6,415 bases of DNA from contig DUGG01000088.1 of assembly GCA_013331515.1 (NCBI GenBank), positions 7,781 through 14,195 of the forward strand. The letters are read 5' to 3'. Origin of the DNA: Candidatus Woesearchaeota archaeon (GTDB taxonomy: Archaea; Nanobdellota; Nanobdellia; Woesearchaeales; UBA10216). The position numbers and the translations under genes were made by a program. The notes under the pieces are model-generated. The model made no database searches. It saw nothing but the letters and a program-made list of their open reading frames with translations, and was not told where the DNA came from. Positions 1 to 6,231 of this stretch are shown piece by piece. How positions within the stretch are numbered: the first letter of the stretch is position 1; every line of letters starts with the position of its first letter.

Positions 1-492
1 AAGCCGGTACCGCAATGGCATCTTCGGCTGCTCGGCAGGGTAACCGATGGTAAGAATGCCCATAGGCCTGGCACCCCCCCTGATTAGTATGACCTCCCCC
101 ACCCTTTCCTCGTTTATCGCGCTGACAAAGCAACTTCCCAAGCCAAGCGAGTGCGCAGCAAGCATCATCTGCATTGCCGCCATCGCGCACTCCTGTATCG
201 AGTAGAAATTCTTTCCCCTTTCTCCAAAGAAGCGCTCGTGCTTCGCATGAACGCCAACAACGACAATGTGGACTGGCGCCTGCTCCATCCAATACTGCTG
301 CTGGGTTGCATCAGCAAGGGCTTTTCTCTTGTTATCATCCCTGACCACAATGAACTTCCATGCCTGAAGGTTGCCTGCTGAAGGAGCAAGCCGGCCTGCT
401 TCAAGTATGGTGCCGACTTTGTCCCATTCAACGGGGAGGTCAAGGTACTTCCTGATGCTCCTGCGGTTCCGCATTGCCTCAAAGACATCCAT
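1..492 (-). CDS. Nitroreductase family protein (FMN-dependent), C-terminus cut by window edge
   Basis: The minus-strand frame is open from the ATG at 492-490 to the window edge, giving 164 residues without a stop. The protein starts MDVFEAMRNRRSIRKY, and the RRSIRKY block near residues 10-16 is the usual N-terminal FMN phosphate-binding signature of the nitroreductase fold. Further family marks are APSAGNLQAWKFIVV (36-50), a helix with QECAMAAMQMMLAAHSLGLGS (100-120), and RPMGILTIGYPAE (142-154), the typical strand near the C-terminus. Family members run to about 170-200 residues, so only a short tail is missing. Such enzymes are cytosolic flavoproteins that transfer hydride from NAD(P)H to nitro, quinone or other electron-poor acceptors; the substrate cannot be read from the sequence. 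The frame stays open upstream to a TAG near 582, but no ATG or GTG lies there. A TATA-like element just upstream supports the start at 492. The antiporter stop lies 81 bases upstream on the same strand. Confidence 0.93.
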   Translation of the reverse strand, partial: MDVFEAMRNRRSIRKYLDLPVEWDKVGTILEAGRLAPSAGNLQAWKFIVVRDDNKRKALADATQQQYWMEQAPVHIVVVGVHAKHERFFGERGKNFYSIQECAMAAMQMMLAAHSLGLGSCFVSAINEERVGEVILIRGGARPMGILTIGYPAEQPKMPLRYRL

Positions 493-517
493 CCGCCAGA
501 AATCTTCAGTTGCTGGG

Positions 518-530
518 TTAATAAATTTAA
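518..530 (-). promoter_or_regulatory. Archaeal TATA-box-like promoter for the nitroreductase gene
   Basis: Read on the minus strand this is TTAAATTTATTAA, a pure A/T block in an otherwise GC-rich intergenic region. It lies 26-38 bases upstream of the ATG at 492. That spacing would place transcription initiation at or a few bases before the start codon, and no Shine-Dalgarno sequence lies between. The assignment rests on composition and spacing only. Confidence 0.6.
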
Positions 531-573
531 CTGCGGGCTGGGGGAAAGCGAGCAGGGAAACGCATGGCAGTGG

Positions 574-2250
574 CTAAAGCTGCCTCAGGTCATCCTTTAG
601 CTGCTCCATGTGGCCCTTGGCAAGCTTTTGCAGCTCCCGCCTTTTCTTCGTGATTACCTTCGTTATCACGTGTTCGCCACTGAGCTGGTCTGGCAGCACG
701 ACATAATCAGCACCTTTTTTGTAGAGTTCAATAGCGTCCTCTTCAGAGAACGCAGCCACTGCAATTACCGCTTTTGAGCCGGACGCCCTCACCCTGCCAA
801 CAAGCCCGAGGTTGTTGTCCTTGTCGCGAATGGTTGAAATCACCGCCTTCGCTTCCCTGAACCCCAGCAACTCATCCACTTCCCAGTTTCCCATGTCCGA
901 GCAGACGCAGCTTATCCCCTGCTTCAGGAGCCCCGTTACCTTCTCCGGATTATAGTCAACTACCACGAGTTTTTCTTTCCTATACTGAAGCAGTTTTATT
1001 ATCTTACTCCCCATCCTGTAAACGCCAAACACGATGACATGCCCGGAAAGCCGTTCCGGGATGCTCTTGAGGTTCTCCTCCTTTGTCGAGTGCGGCTCAA
1101 ACAGCCTCATCAGAGGCCTGAGTCTGGCGTAGATGGCGTTGTCAAACTTTATGGTATAGGCAGTGAGAGCGAAAGTAACCATCGTGAGCAGGGCGGTTAT
1201 TGAGAAGAATTCATTGCCAATGTGGCCGAGCGCTATCCCCGATGCGACAATTATCAGGGAAAATTCGCTGACCTGGCCAAGCTGGATTGACGAAAGCAGT
1301 GCCGTCCTGTTACCAAACCTGAACAGCTTTGTTATGAAAAAGCTCGCGATTGGCTTTAGCAACACCACAAGAAGAAGTGAGATTGCAATCTTCTGAAGCA
1401 GGCCATTGCCTAAATTAAAGTTTAGCTGCATCCCAAGCGTAACAAAGAACAGCGTGAGAAAAAAATCCCTGAGCGGCTTGACCTTTCCTGCTATCTCATA
1501 GTTGTATTGCGTGTTGCCAAGGATTATCCCTGCTATGAACGCCCCTATAGCAAGGGAGTAATCGAGGAAGGCCGCGAAGGCGGCAAACATCATGCACAGC
1601 GCTATGGCAAATATGAACAGGAGCTCCTTTGAACCCACAAGATACCTTAATGTCCTGTTGAGGACAAAACCAACGGCCACAGCACCCACCACAAGGATTG
1701 CACCCTTTCCAAGCACGGCCGCTATTGCTACCGGCGTAAAATTTCCTACAGTTCCAAGAACTGCCATGGCCAGGACAGCTATCAGGTCCTGCGCTATCAG
1801 TATGCCCAGCACCAGCTCGCCATGCAATGAGTCAAGTTCGTTCTTGTCCGAGAGCAGCTTTACTACAACCATGGTGCTTGAAAATGCAACAATGAGGCTC
1901 AGGTACGTGGCCTCGAGCGCCGTGAAACCGACTGCTGAAGCGACGAAGTAGCTGATTATGCCTGTGGCAGCAACCTGCATGCAGCCTATTACCAGCGATG
2001 ATAGACCCAGCTGCCTTATCCTTTTGATATCCAGTTCCACCCCTATTATGAACAGCAGGAGGGCAATCCCAAGCTCAGAGAAATTGCCAAGCACAGTAAC
2101 ATCTTTGACAATACCAAACACCGGCCCTATCAGTAAACCGGCGATAATGTAACCCAGGATGGTCGGCTGCCTGAAAAAGCTGAACAGTATAGCCAGGGCC
2201 GTTGCAGCCGCAACAGCAATGCCAACATCGTAAAACATGGAATAGCTCAT
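574..2250 (-). CDS. CPA2/KefB-type monovalent cation:proton antiporter with C-terminal RCK (TrkA-N) domain
   Basis: An integral membrane antiporter, 558 residues from the ATG at 2250, probably exchanging Na+ or K+ for H+. About 13 hydrophobic segments fill residues 6-369. The signature FRQPTILGYIIAGLLIGP (26-43), NFSELGIALLLFIIGVEL (56-73), the core AQDLIAV with Gln154-Asp155, and LGQVSEFSLII (325-335) are all typical of CPA2 transporters. A single Asp follows Gln rather than the Asp-Asp pair of electrogenic NhaA/NapA types, so electroneutral KefC-like exchange is likely but inferred. Residues 402-522 form one RCK_N nucleotide-binding Rossmann domain: VIVFGVYRMG carries the glycine-rich loop, with Tyr411 in place of the middle glycine, and VVVDYNP supplies the acidic residue after the second strand (Asp432). 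The protein ends soon after in a charged tail, with no RCK_C domain. A TTG at 2274 would add eight residues, but the hydrophobic N-terminus and TATA spacing favour ATG 2250; ATG 2238 is also possible. The stop is TAG. Confidence 0.92.
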   Translation of the reverse strand: MSYSMFYDVGIAVAAATALAILFSFFRQPTILGYIIAGLLIGPVFGIVKDVTVLGNFSELGIALLLFIIGVELDIKRIRQLGLSSLVIGCMQVAATGIISYFVASAVGFTALEATYLSLIVAFSSTMVVVKLLSDKNELDSLHGELVLGILIAQDLIAVLAMAVLGTVGNFTPVAIAAVLGKGAILVVGAVAVGFVLNRTLRYLVGSKELLFIFAIALCMMFAAFAAFLDYSLAIGAFIAGIILGNTQYNYEIAGKVKPLRDFFLTLFFVTLGMQLNFNLGNGLLQKIAISLLLVVLLKPIASFFITKLFRFGNRTALLSSIQLGQVSEFSLIIVASGIALGHIGNEFFSITALLTMVTFALTAYTIKFDNAIYARLRPLMRLFEPHSTKEENLKSIPERLSGHVIVFGVYRMGSKIIKLLQYRKEKLVVVDYNPEKVTGLLKQGISCVCSDMGNWEVDELLGFREAKAVISTIRDKDNNLGLVGRVRASGSKAVIAVAAFSEEDAIELYKKGADYVVLPDQLSGEHVITKVITKKRRELQKLAKGHMEQLKDDLRQL

Positions 2251-2279
2251 TTCAGCGTTTTTTCTCTCAATCAAGTCTG

Positions 2280-2287
2280 TTAAAAAA
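2280..2287 (-). promoter_or_regulatory. TATA-like element / oligo-T tract upstream of the antiporter gene
   Basis: On the minus strand this reads TTTTTTAA, 30-37 bases upstream of the ATG at 2250. The position fits a TATA box with transcription starting a few bases before that ATG. It would be too close (6-13 bases) to the alternative TTG start at 2274. The T run also lies just downstream of the radical SAM stop codon, so it could equally act as an archaeal oligo-T terminator, or as both. Confidence 0.45.
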
Positions 2288-2302
2288 CATTGCGATTTTA
2301 GG

Positions 2303-2316
2303 GCTTCAGAAGAAGC
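2303..2316 (-). terminator. Small hairpin after the radical SAM gene, possible terminator
   Basis: GCTTC and GAAGC pair perfectly around a four-base loop, 4 bases after the TGA stop of the radical SAM gene at 2320. A run of six T (minus strand, 2287-2282) follows about 15 bases later. The stem is only 5 bp and the T run is not adjacent, so this is not a classic intrinsic terminator. Archaeal termination can rely on the T run alone. Confidence 0.25.
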
Positions 2317-2319
2317 AAA

Positions 2320-3390
2320 TCACATTTTGTATCCCGGTTTGCCATAACGCTGGTATGCCCTTGCCAATTCAGCCCCCAGATGAACGCGTTCATTGCAACT
2401 TGAGCCAGCTATCTGTTCAGGAACCAGCCTGCACGACGCTGCGCAGTCCACGCACCTTCTAGCGGTTTCGTAATCCTGTGCCTCTCGAAGCGTGGCAAAT
2501 TTGTCATTAGGGTGGTCAGGGCAGGGCATATACCTTCCAGCCCAGTCAACGTAGAGAAAAAGATTTCCCGCCTTGCAGTTCTTGGCAGGAACGCCTCCTA
2601 GGAACCCAAAAATTTTTTTCAGTTCGCTTGCCGAAGTGACAATCGTCCTGCTTCTTTTTTTGGCTTCCAGCAAGTAATCCAGAGCTTGTTTTAGCTCAGG
2701 AACGTCTGCTTTGGTTGGCATATGGGCCGTGTTGCTGTTTCTTCCTGGGGAATAGGCGCTTATGCTTACCAAAACTTTCTCCTCTTCAGCCTTGGAAACA
2801 AGGAAGGGTATGTCCCTGATGTTTTCGTTCATGGCTATCACATTCAACCTGACCCACGGGCCGCCTTTTCTAGATTCATCGGCCAGCAACGGCAGAAGTC
2901 CGGCTATGCGCCCATACAGCCCCGGCAAGCCCCTCATTTTAGAATGCTTATCCGAAGCGAAGTCCAGTGAGATGACAATTTCATCCAGGCCAGCGTCTGC
3001 AAGCAGCTTGTATTTTTCAAGAGTCAATAGCTGGCCATTTGTCACTAAACGGACTAAGGGTATTCCATTGGCATGAACCGATTCATACACTATCCGTTCA
3101 ATGTCCTTCCTCAGCAGCGGCTCGCCTCCGCTTATGGTAAGTGAAGGAAGATGGAGCGGCTCTAATGCCCCAATATATGACTCCCGCAGCCTTTCTTTTA
3201 CGAAATCTTTGTTTGCCTTTATTCCGAACCCGCAAAAGTCACAATCTGCCTGGCACAGTGGTGTGACGAGGAGGTTGGCAGATATCGGGAGGCCATTCAT
3301 GAGATTGCTGGTAGTTCTTGCAGAAACTGCCCTTGCCTTTTGATTCGTTAGCAAGGTTCCAACGGCATAAGCCAAATCAGGAAGAAACAT
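2320..3390 (-). CDS. Radical SAM protein with SPASM/twitch-like C-terminal cysteine domain
   Basis: A 356-residue radical SAM enzyme. The 4Fe-4S cluster motif is CX3CX2C at Cys46, Cys50 and Cys53 (LCQADCDFCGFG). It is followed by the SAM-contacting SGGEP (87-91), LVTNGQ (115-120) and ISLDF (140-144), in the expected order of a partial TIM barrel. The C-terminal part has Cys272-X12-Gly-X4-Cys290, which fits the CX9-15GX4C opening of SPASM/twitch domains. Cys313-X2-Cys316-X3-Cys320 and Cys332 follow. This differs from the full seven-cysteine SPASM pattern (CX2CX5CX3C then C), but can bind at least one auxiliary Fe-S cluster. Family members mature peptides (RiPPs) or enzymes, or modify cofactors or lipids; the substrate is not evident and no precursor peptide gene lies next to it. 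The ATG at 3390 leaves a normal 45-residue lead before the first cysteine, and a TATA-like element sits at about -30. The gene is divergent from the winged-helix gene, with a 101-base shared upstream region. Confidence 0.88.
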   Translation of the reverse strand: MFLPDLAYAVGTLLTNQKARAVSARTTSNLMNGLPISANLLVTPLCQADCDFCGFGIKANKDFVKERLRESYIGALEPLHLPSLTISGGEPLLRKDIERIVYESVHANGIPLVRLVTNGQLLTLEKYKLLADAGLDEIVISLDFASDKHSKMRGLPGLYGRIAGLLPLLADESRKGGPWVRLNVIAMNENIRDIPFLVSKAEEEKVLVSISAYSPGRNSNTAHMPTKADVPELKQALDYLLEAKKRSRTIVTSASELKKIFGFLGGVPAKNCKAGNLFLYVDWAGRYMPCPDHPNDKFATLREAQDYETARRCVDCAASCRLVPEQIAGSSCNERVHLGAELARAYQRYGKPGYKM

Positions 3391-3415
3391 GACTGGAAAA
3401 TGCTTATTTATGACC

Positions 3416-3423
3416 CTTTTAAT
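3416..3423 (-). promoter_or_regulatory. Archaeal TATA-like promoter for the radical SAM gene
   Basis: On the minus strand this reads ATTAAAAG, 26-33 bases upstream of the ATG at 3390, with no Shine-Dalgarno sequence between. This spacing fits a leaderless transcript. A second A/T block (3404-3411) lies closer to the start, but would direct initiation inside the coding region. Confidence 0.5.
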
Positions 3424-3450
3424 GTTCTGTTAATATGTGCAGGTGAAATT

Positions 3451-3469
3451 AAACAAAAAAGTTTAAAAA
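3451..3469 (+). promoter_or_regulatory. BRE and TATA-box-like promoter for the winged-helix gene
   Basis: TTTAAAAA at 3462-3469 lies 23-30 bases upstream of the ATG at 3492, the canonical distance for a leaderless archaeal transcript. It is preceded by the purine-rich AAACAAAAAA (3451-3460), which fits a TFB recognition element (BRE). No Shine-Dalgarno sequence precedes the ATG. Confidence 0.65.
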
Positions 3470-3491
3470 TCGCTCATAGTTTCCGGTCTTC

Positions 3492-4337
3492 ATGATATAT
3501 CTTCTAGGCTCTTCACGTCAGACTACAAAAGAGAGGGTTGTTGAGATTCTCGGTGAATTCTGGCCGCTAACGGCCCGAAAATTGTATCTCAAGTTGAAAA
3601 AACGCTATGGTTTCATGTCAACCTACCAGGCAGCTTACCGCGCAGTTACAGAACTGCTTACCCAGGATGTTCTGGTGAAGGAAGGAAAAAACTACTCACT
3701 TAGTCCTGAATGGATTGAGCGAATGGTGAATGTTACGGACTCGCTTCTTGACAAGTACACTCAAGCCGGCAGGATAAATCCATCGGTTTCATTGCAAAAG
3801 TTGACCTTCCAAAGTATTGGAGATGCGTGGGATTTCATCATATCAAAAGCAAGTTCAGGATTCTTTGGCACTTCAAGCCACTGCTACCTCCAAGTCCCCC
3901 GCCTTTTTCCTGTGCCTTTGTCAGACAGCCAGAAAGCGGTTATGGCTCAATTTTTGCAAAAGACAAAAACCACTGTATTCTGCAGGAGAAAAGGACCGCT
4001 TGAAAAACTTGTATCCAACTATCTGTCACACCTCGGAGCTTCTGTCCATATAGGCGTTTCCTGCGCCCAACCGACAAATAGTCTAATAATAGGTACATCG
4101 GTTGTAAGCATGCATGTCCTGTATACGGAAACTGACTACGCTCGCTTAAGCACGCTTTACAACTCCATTAAAAACATCCTCTCAGTCAACATTTTCAAGA
4201 AGTTTTCAAGCATAATGCAGGAAAAAAGGCGAGTCGTAATCACAATAAACAGAATCCCTGAAATATTTGCTGACGTTCTCAGGGAAAACGAACGCCTCCT
4301 GCGCACAGTTTCCCGCAGCCAAGCTCGCAATTCATAA
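3492..4337 (+). CDS. Winged-helix DNA-binding protein, archaeal, function unknown
   Basis: A 281-residue soluble protein that I cannot name. Residues 11-70 look like a winged helix-turn-helix: helix TTKERVVEILGEF, then LTARKLYLKLKKRYG, a likely recognition helix around STYQAAYRAVTELLTQ, and a wing strand LVKEGKNYSLS. Residues about 105-230 form a mixed alpha/beta region (VFCRRKGPLEKLVSNYLSHLG at 162-182, then VHIGVSC and SLIIGTSVVSMHVL). This resembles the C-terminal region, possibly of phospholipase-D-like fold without catalytic HKD motifs, that I recall following winged helices in many DPANN-type archaeal proteins; that likeness is from memory and tentative. A basic, helical tail follows (KKFSSIMQEKRR to the end). 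A transcription regulator is the most likely role. It is divergent from the radical SAM gene and may regulate it and itself through the inverted motif between them. Its stop is three bases before the ligase TATA element. Confidence 0.75.
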   Translation: MIYLLGSSRQTTKERVVEILGEFWPLTARKLYLKLKKRYGFMSTYQAAYRAVTELLTQDVLVKEGKNYSLSPEWIERMVNVTDSLLDKYTQAGRINPSVSLQKLTFQSIGDAWDFIISKASSGFFGTSSHCYLQVPRLFPVPLSDSQKAVMAQFLQKTKTTVFCRRKGPLEKLVSNYLSHLGASVHIGVSCAQPTNSLIIGTSVVSMHVLYTETDYARLSTLYNSIKNILSVNIFKKFSSIMQEKRRVVITINRIPEIFADVLRENERLLRTVSRSQARNS

Positions 4338-4340
4338 AAC

Positions 4341-4348
4341 TATTTAAA
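4341..4348 (+). promoter_or_regulatory. Archaeal TATA-box-like promoter for the DNA ligase gene
   Basis: TATTTAAA lies 24-31 bases upstream of the ligase ATG at 4372, exactly where a leaderless promoter would put it. The bases between are GC-rich with no Shine-Dalgarno sequence. It starts three bases after the TAA of the winged-helix gene, so the two genes probably have separate transcripts despite the 34-base gap. Confidence 0.7.
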
Positions 4349-4371
4349 CCGCCCGAGCGCGTGGGGCTCCC

Positions 4372-6216
4372 ATGAAATACTCGGAGCTTGTGGAGCTTTA
4401 TGAGACGCTTGACAGCACCACGAAGCGGCTTGCAAAGACATACCACCTTTCACAGTTCCTGAAAGAGACATCCGCGGATGACCTTGAGCAGGTCGTGCTT
4501 CTCGTGCAGGGCAGGGTTTTCCCTTCTTACGACGAGCGTGAGATTGGGGTTGCCAACCAGCTTGCCATAAAAGCAATCTGCCTGGCCTCCGGGGTATCAT
4601 CCCAGTCCATAGAGAAGGAGTGGGCGAAGGCCGGCGACCTGGGAAAGGTTGCAGAATCGCTCATAAAAGGCAAGAGGCAGGCCACTTTGGCAGCCACTGA
4701 GCTGTCTGTGAAGAAGGTTTTTGACAATCTCAGAAAGCTGACCGAGCTTACAGGCCAGGGCAGCGTTGACAGGAAGATGCAACTGATTGCCGAGCTTCTT
4801 AGCTTTGCCAAGGGAGCTGAGGCGCGCTACATAATCCGCACTATTCTTGGTCAGTTGAGGGTTGGGACGGGAGCCGGAATATTGAGGGACGCCATCGCAT
4901 GGGCGTATTTCCCGAAGGCTGTTGGCGCTGTTTTTGTGAAATGCGGCGGCTGCCACAAGACAGTCCCGCCTGCGGATATCTGCGTTGAGTGCGGAATGGA
5001 ACTTGGCAAGGAGCCAAAAACCACGGCAGTCGAGACTGAAGAAGCAAGGAAAGACTACAATGAGCTTCTTGCAGAGATACAGACCGCTTATGACCTGACG
5101 AACGATTTTGCGCTCGTGGCAAAAAAAGCAAAGACGGAAGGCGTTGAAGGGCTGGAAAAGGTTGAGATACGGATTGGCAATCCAATCAAGATAATGCTTG
5201 CGCTGAAGGTTGATTCTGTTGCTGAAGCCCTCGAAACAGTTGGCAGGCCTGCGCAGTGCGAATACAAGTATGATGGCTTCAGGTTGGAATGCCACCGCAA
5301 CGGCGAGAAAATCTGGCTATACACCAGGCGCCTTGAGAATGTCACTGAGCAGTTCCCTGAGGTTGTTGAATGCTTAAAAAAATATGTGAAAGCTGACAAG
5401 TACATCCTGGATACGGAGGCGGTTGGCCATGACCCTAAGACAGGCAAGTATGTCCCATTCCAGGACATTTCGCAGCGCATCAAGCGCAAGTACGAAATTG
5501 AACGGCTCGCGCAGGAGCTTCCTGTTGAGGTCAATGTTTTTGACATCCTAAGCTGTGACGGGAAGAATCTCACGGCCGAGCCGTTCAACAAGCGCCGCGA
5601 GATTATAGAGCGCATTGTCAAAGGCGCTGACATGAAGTTGAAGGTTTCAACTTCCATAGTGAGCAGCAACGAGGCAGAAATTGAGCGATTCTTCAGTAAG
5701 GCGAAAGCAGACGGCACAGAAGGCCTGATGATAAAGAAGCTTGACGCGCCTTACCAGCCAGGGGCCCGTGTCGGTTACATGCTTAAATACAAGAAAGTCA
5801 TGGAAAACCTTGACTTGGTTATTGTGGCCGCCGAGTGGGGCGAGGGCAAGCGCGTCAAGTGGCTAAGCAGCTATTACCTCGCCTGCAGGCATGACGGCGG
5901 CAGGCTGCTGGAGATTGGCAAGGTATCAACCGGCCTGAAGGAGAAGCGCGAGGAGGGCTTCAGCTTTGATGAGGTCACCGAAATGCTAAAGCCGCTGATT
6001 CTGGAGCAGGAAGGGCGGTATGTCAAGTTAAAGCCGAAGATAATCCTTGAAGTCGCTTACGAGGAAATACAGAAGAGCCCGACTTACGGGTCAGGGTATG
6101 CGCTGAGGTTCCCAAGGGTCATACGCGACAGGAGTGATGAAAAAGGCATTGATGGCATCAACACGCTGGAAGATATTGAGCGATTGTACAAGATGCAGAA
6201 GAAACAAAAGGCGTGA
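4372..6216 (+). CDS. lig: ATP-dependent DNA ligase (archaeal LigI type) with a zinc-ribbon-like insert
   Basis: Seals nicks in duplex DNA through a ligase-AMP intermediate; in archaea it joins Okazaki fragments and finishes repair. It has 614 residues, against about 560-600 usual. Residues 1-260 are the helical DNA-binding domain, with ARYIIRTILGQLRVGTGAGILRDAIAWAY (151-179) and AYDLTNDFALVAKKA (239-253) as family landmarks. The nucleotidyltransferase domain has motif I EYKYDGFR with the AMP-accepting Lys299, motif III LDTEAVG (346-352), IIIa VNVFDIL (387-393), motif IV EGLMIK (450-455) and motif V MLKYKK (470-475, Lys472 and Lys474). The OB-fold domain ends with motif VI around RFPRVIRDR (579-587). 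All catalytic residues are present. About 45 extra residues (180-228) split the DNA-binding domain and include CX2C-X9-CX2C (Cys191, 194, 204, 207). The ATG at 4372 is fixed by a TATA element at -24 to -31. The gene is followed within 15 bases by a membrane protein gene. Confidence 0.97.
   Translation: MKYSELVELYETLDSTTKRLAKTYHLSQFLKETSADDLEQVVLLVQGRVFPSYDEREIGVANQLAIKAICLASGVSSQSIEKEWAKAGDLGKVAESLIKGKRQATLAATELSVKKVFDNLRKLTELTGQGSVDRKMQLIAELLSFAKGAEARYIIRTILGQLRVGTGAGILRDAIAWAYFPKAVGAVFVKCGGCHKTVPPADICVECGMELGKEPKTTAVETEEARKDYNELLAEIQTAYDLTNDFALVAKKAKTEGVEGLEKVEIRIGNPIKIMLALKVDSVAEALETVGRPAQCEYKYDGFRLECHRNGEKIWLYTRRLENVTEQFPEVVECLKKYVKADKYILDTEAVGHDPKTGKYVPFQDISQRIKRKYEIERLAQELPVEVNVFDILSCDGKNLTAEPFNKRREIIERIVKGADMKLKVSTSIVSSNEAEIERFFSKAKADGTEGLMIKKLDAPYQPGARVGYMLKYKKVMENLDLVIVAAEWGEGKRVKWLSSYYLACRHDGGRLLEIGKVSTGLKEKREEGFSFDEVTEMLKPLILEQEGRYVKLKPKIILEVAYEEIQKSPTYGSGYALRFPRVIRDRSDEKGIDGINTLEDIERLYKMQKKQKA
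4909..5055 (+). other. Insert in the ligase DNA-binding domain carrying a predicted zinc ribbon
   Basis: Codons 180-228 of the ligase. The two CXXC knuckles are at 4942-4953 (CGGC) and 4981-4992 (CVEC), nine residues apart, each followed by residues typical of zinc ribbons (CGGCHK, CVECGME). A polar, charged linker, KEPKTTAVETEEARKDY, then leads back into the conserved AYDLTNDF helix. The frame is unbroken and the flanking family motifs are intact, so this is a genuine in-frame insert rather than a sequencing artefact. Zinc binding is inferred from the cysteine spacing. Confidence 0.8.
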
Positions 6217-6231
6217 CAAGCAGTGACAGGG

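Larger units (their letters stand above)
3391..3488. repeat. Inverted 11-base motif flanking the divergent promoters, possible operator pair
   Basis: Positions 3391-3401 read on the minus strand give ATTTTCCAGTC. Positions 3478-3488 read on the plus strand give AGTTTCCGGTC. Nine of 11 bases agree, with the two copies in inverted orientation. Each sits between the TATA-like element and the start codon of the gene it precedes: directly abutting the radical SAM ATG, and three bases before the winged-helix ATG. Operators overlapping the transcription start are common sites for archaeal repressors. A match this good between two 100-base stretches could arise by chance, so the placement carries most of the weight. 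Confidence 0.35.

Noticed and set aside
85..91. Run of seven C (seven G in the nitroreductase coding strand) as a possible frameshift site
   Set aside because: The frame through the run gives the expected LIRGGARPMGILTIGYPAE family sequence on both sides, so no base is missing or extra.
165..488. 107-codon minus-strand frame over the nitroreductase
   Set aside because: It is an offset reading frame of the nitroreductase on the same strand. The true frame runs from 492 to the window edge with all family motifs.
2251..2274. TTG start at 2274 giving a 566-residue antiporter
   Set aside because: It would place the TATA-like element only 6-13 bases upstream, and adds a charged leader (MIERKNAE) before the first membrane segment. 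ATG 2250 fits better.
3404..3411. A/T block ATAAATAA (minus strand) as the TATA box for the radical SAM gene
   Set aside because: It lies only 14-21 bases from the ATG, so initiation would fall inside the coding region, and the next in-frame ATG is codon 31. The block at 3416-3423 has the right spacing.
4597..5295. 232-codon open frame on the minus strand within the ligase gene
   Set aside because: It is antisense to a fully conserved ligase, shows no family motif, and its composition fits a shadow frame of the real gene.
5088..5717. 209-codon minus-strand open frame across the ligase catalytic region
   Set aside because: It is serine/arginine-rich, antisense to motifs I to IV of the ligase, and has no promoter or recognisable domain.
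6213..6228. GTGACA repeated around the ligase stop as a possible regulatory direct repeat
   Set aside because: The copies are only six bases long and one overlaps the stop codon, so they are easily explained by chance.
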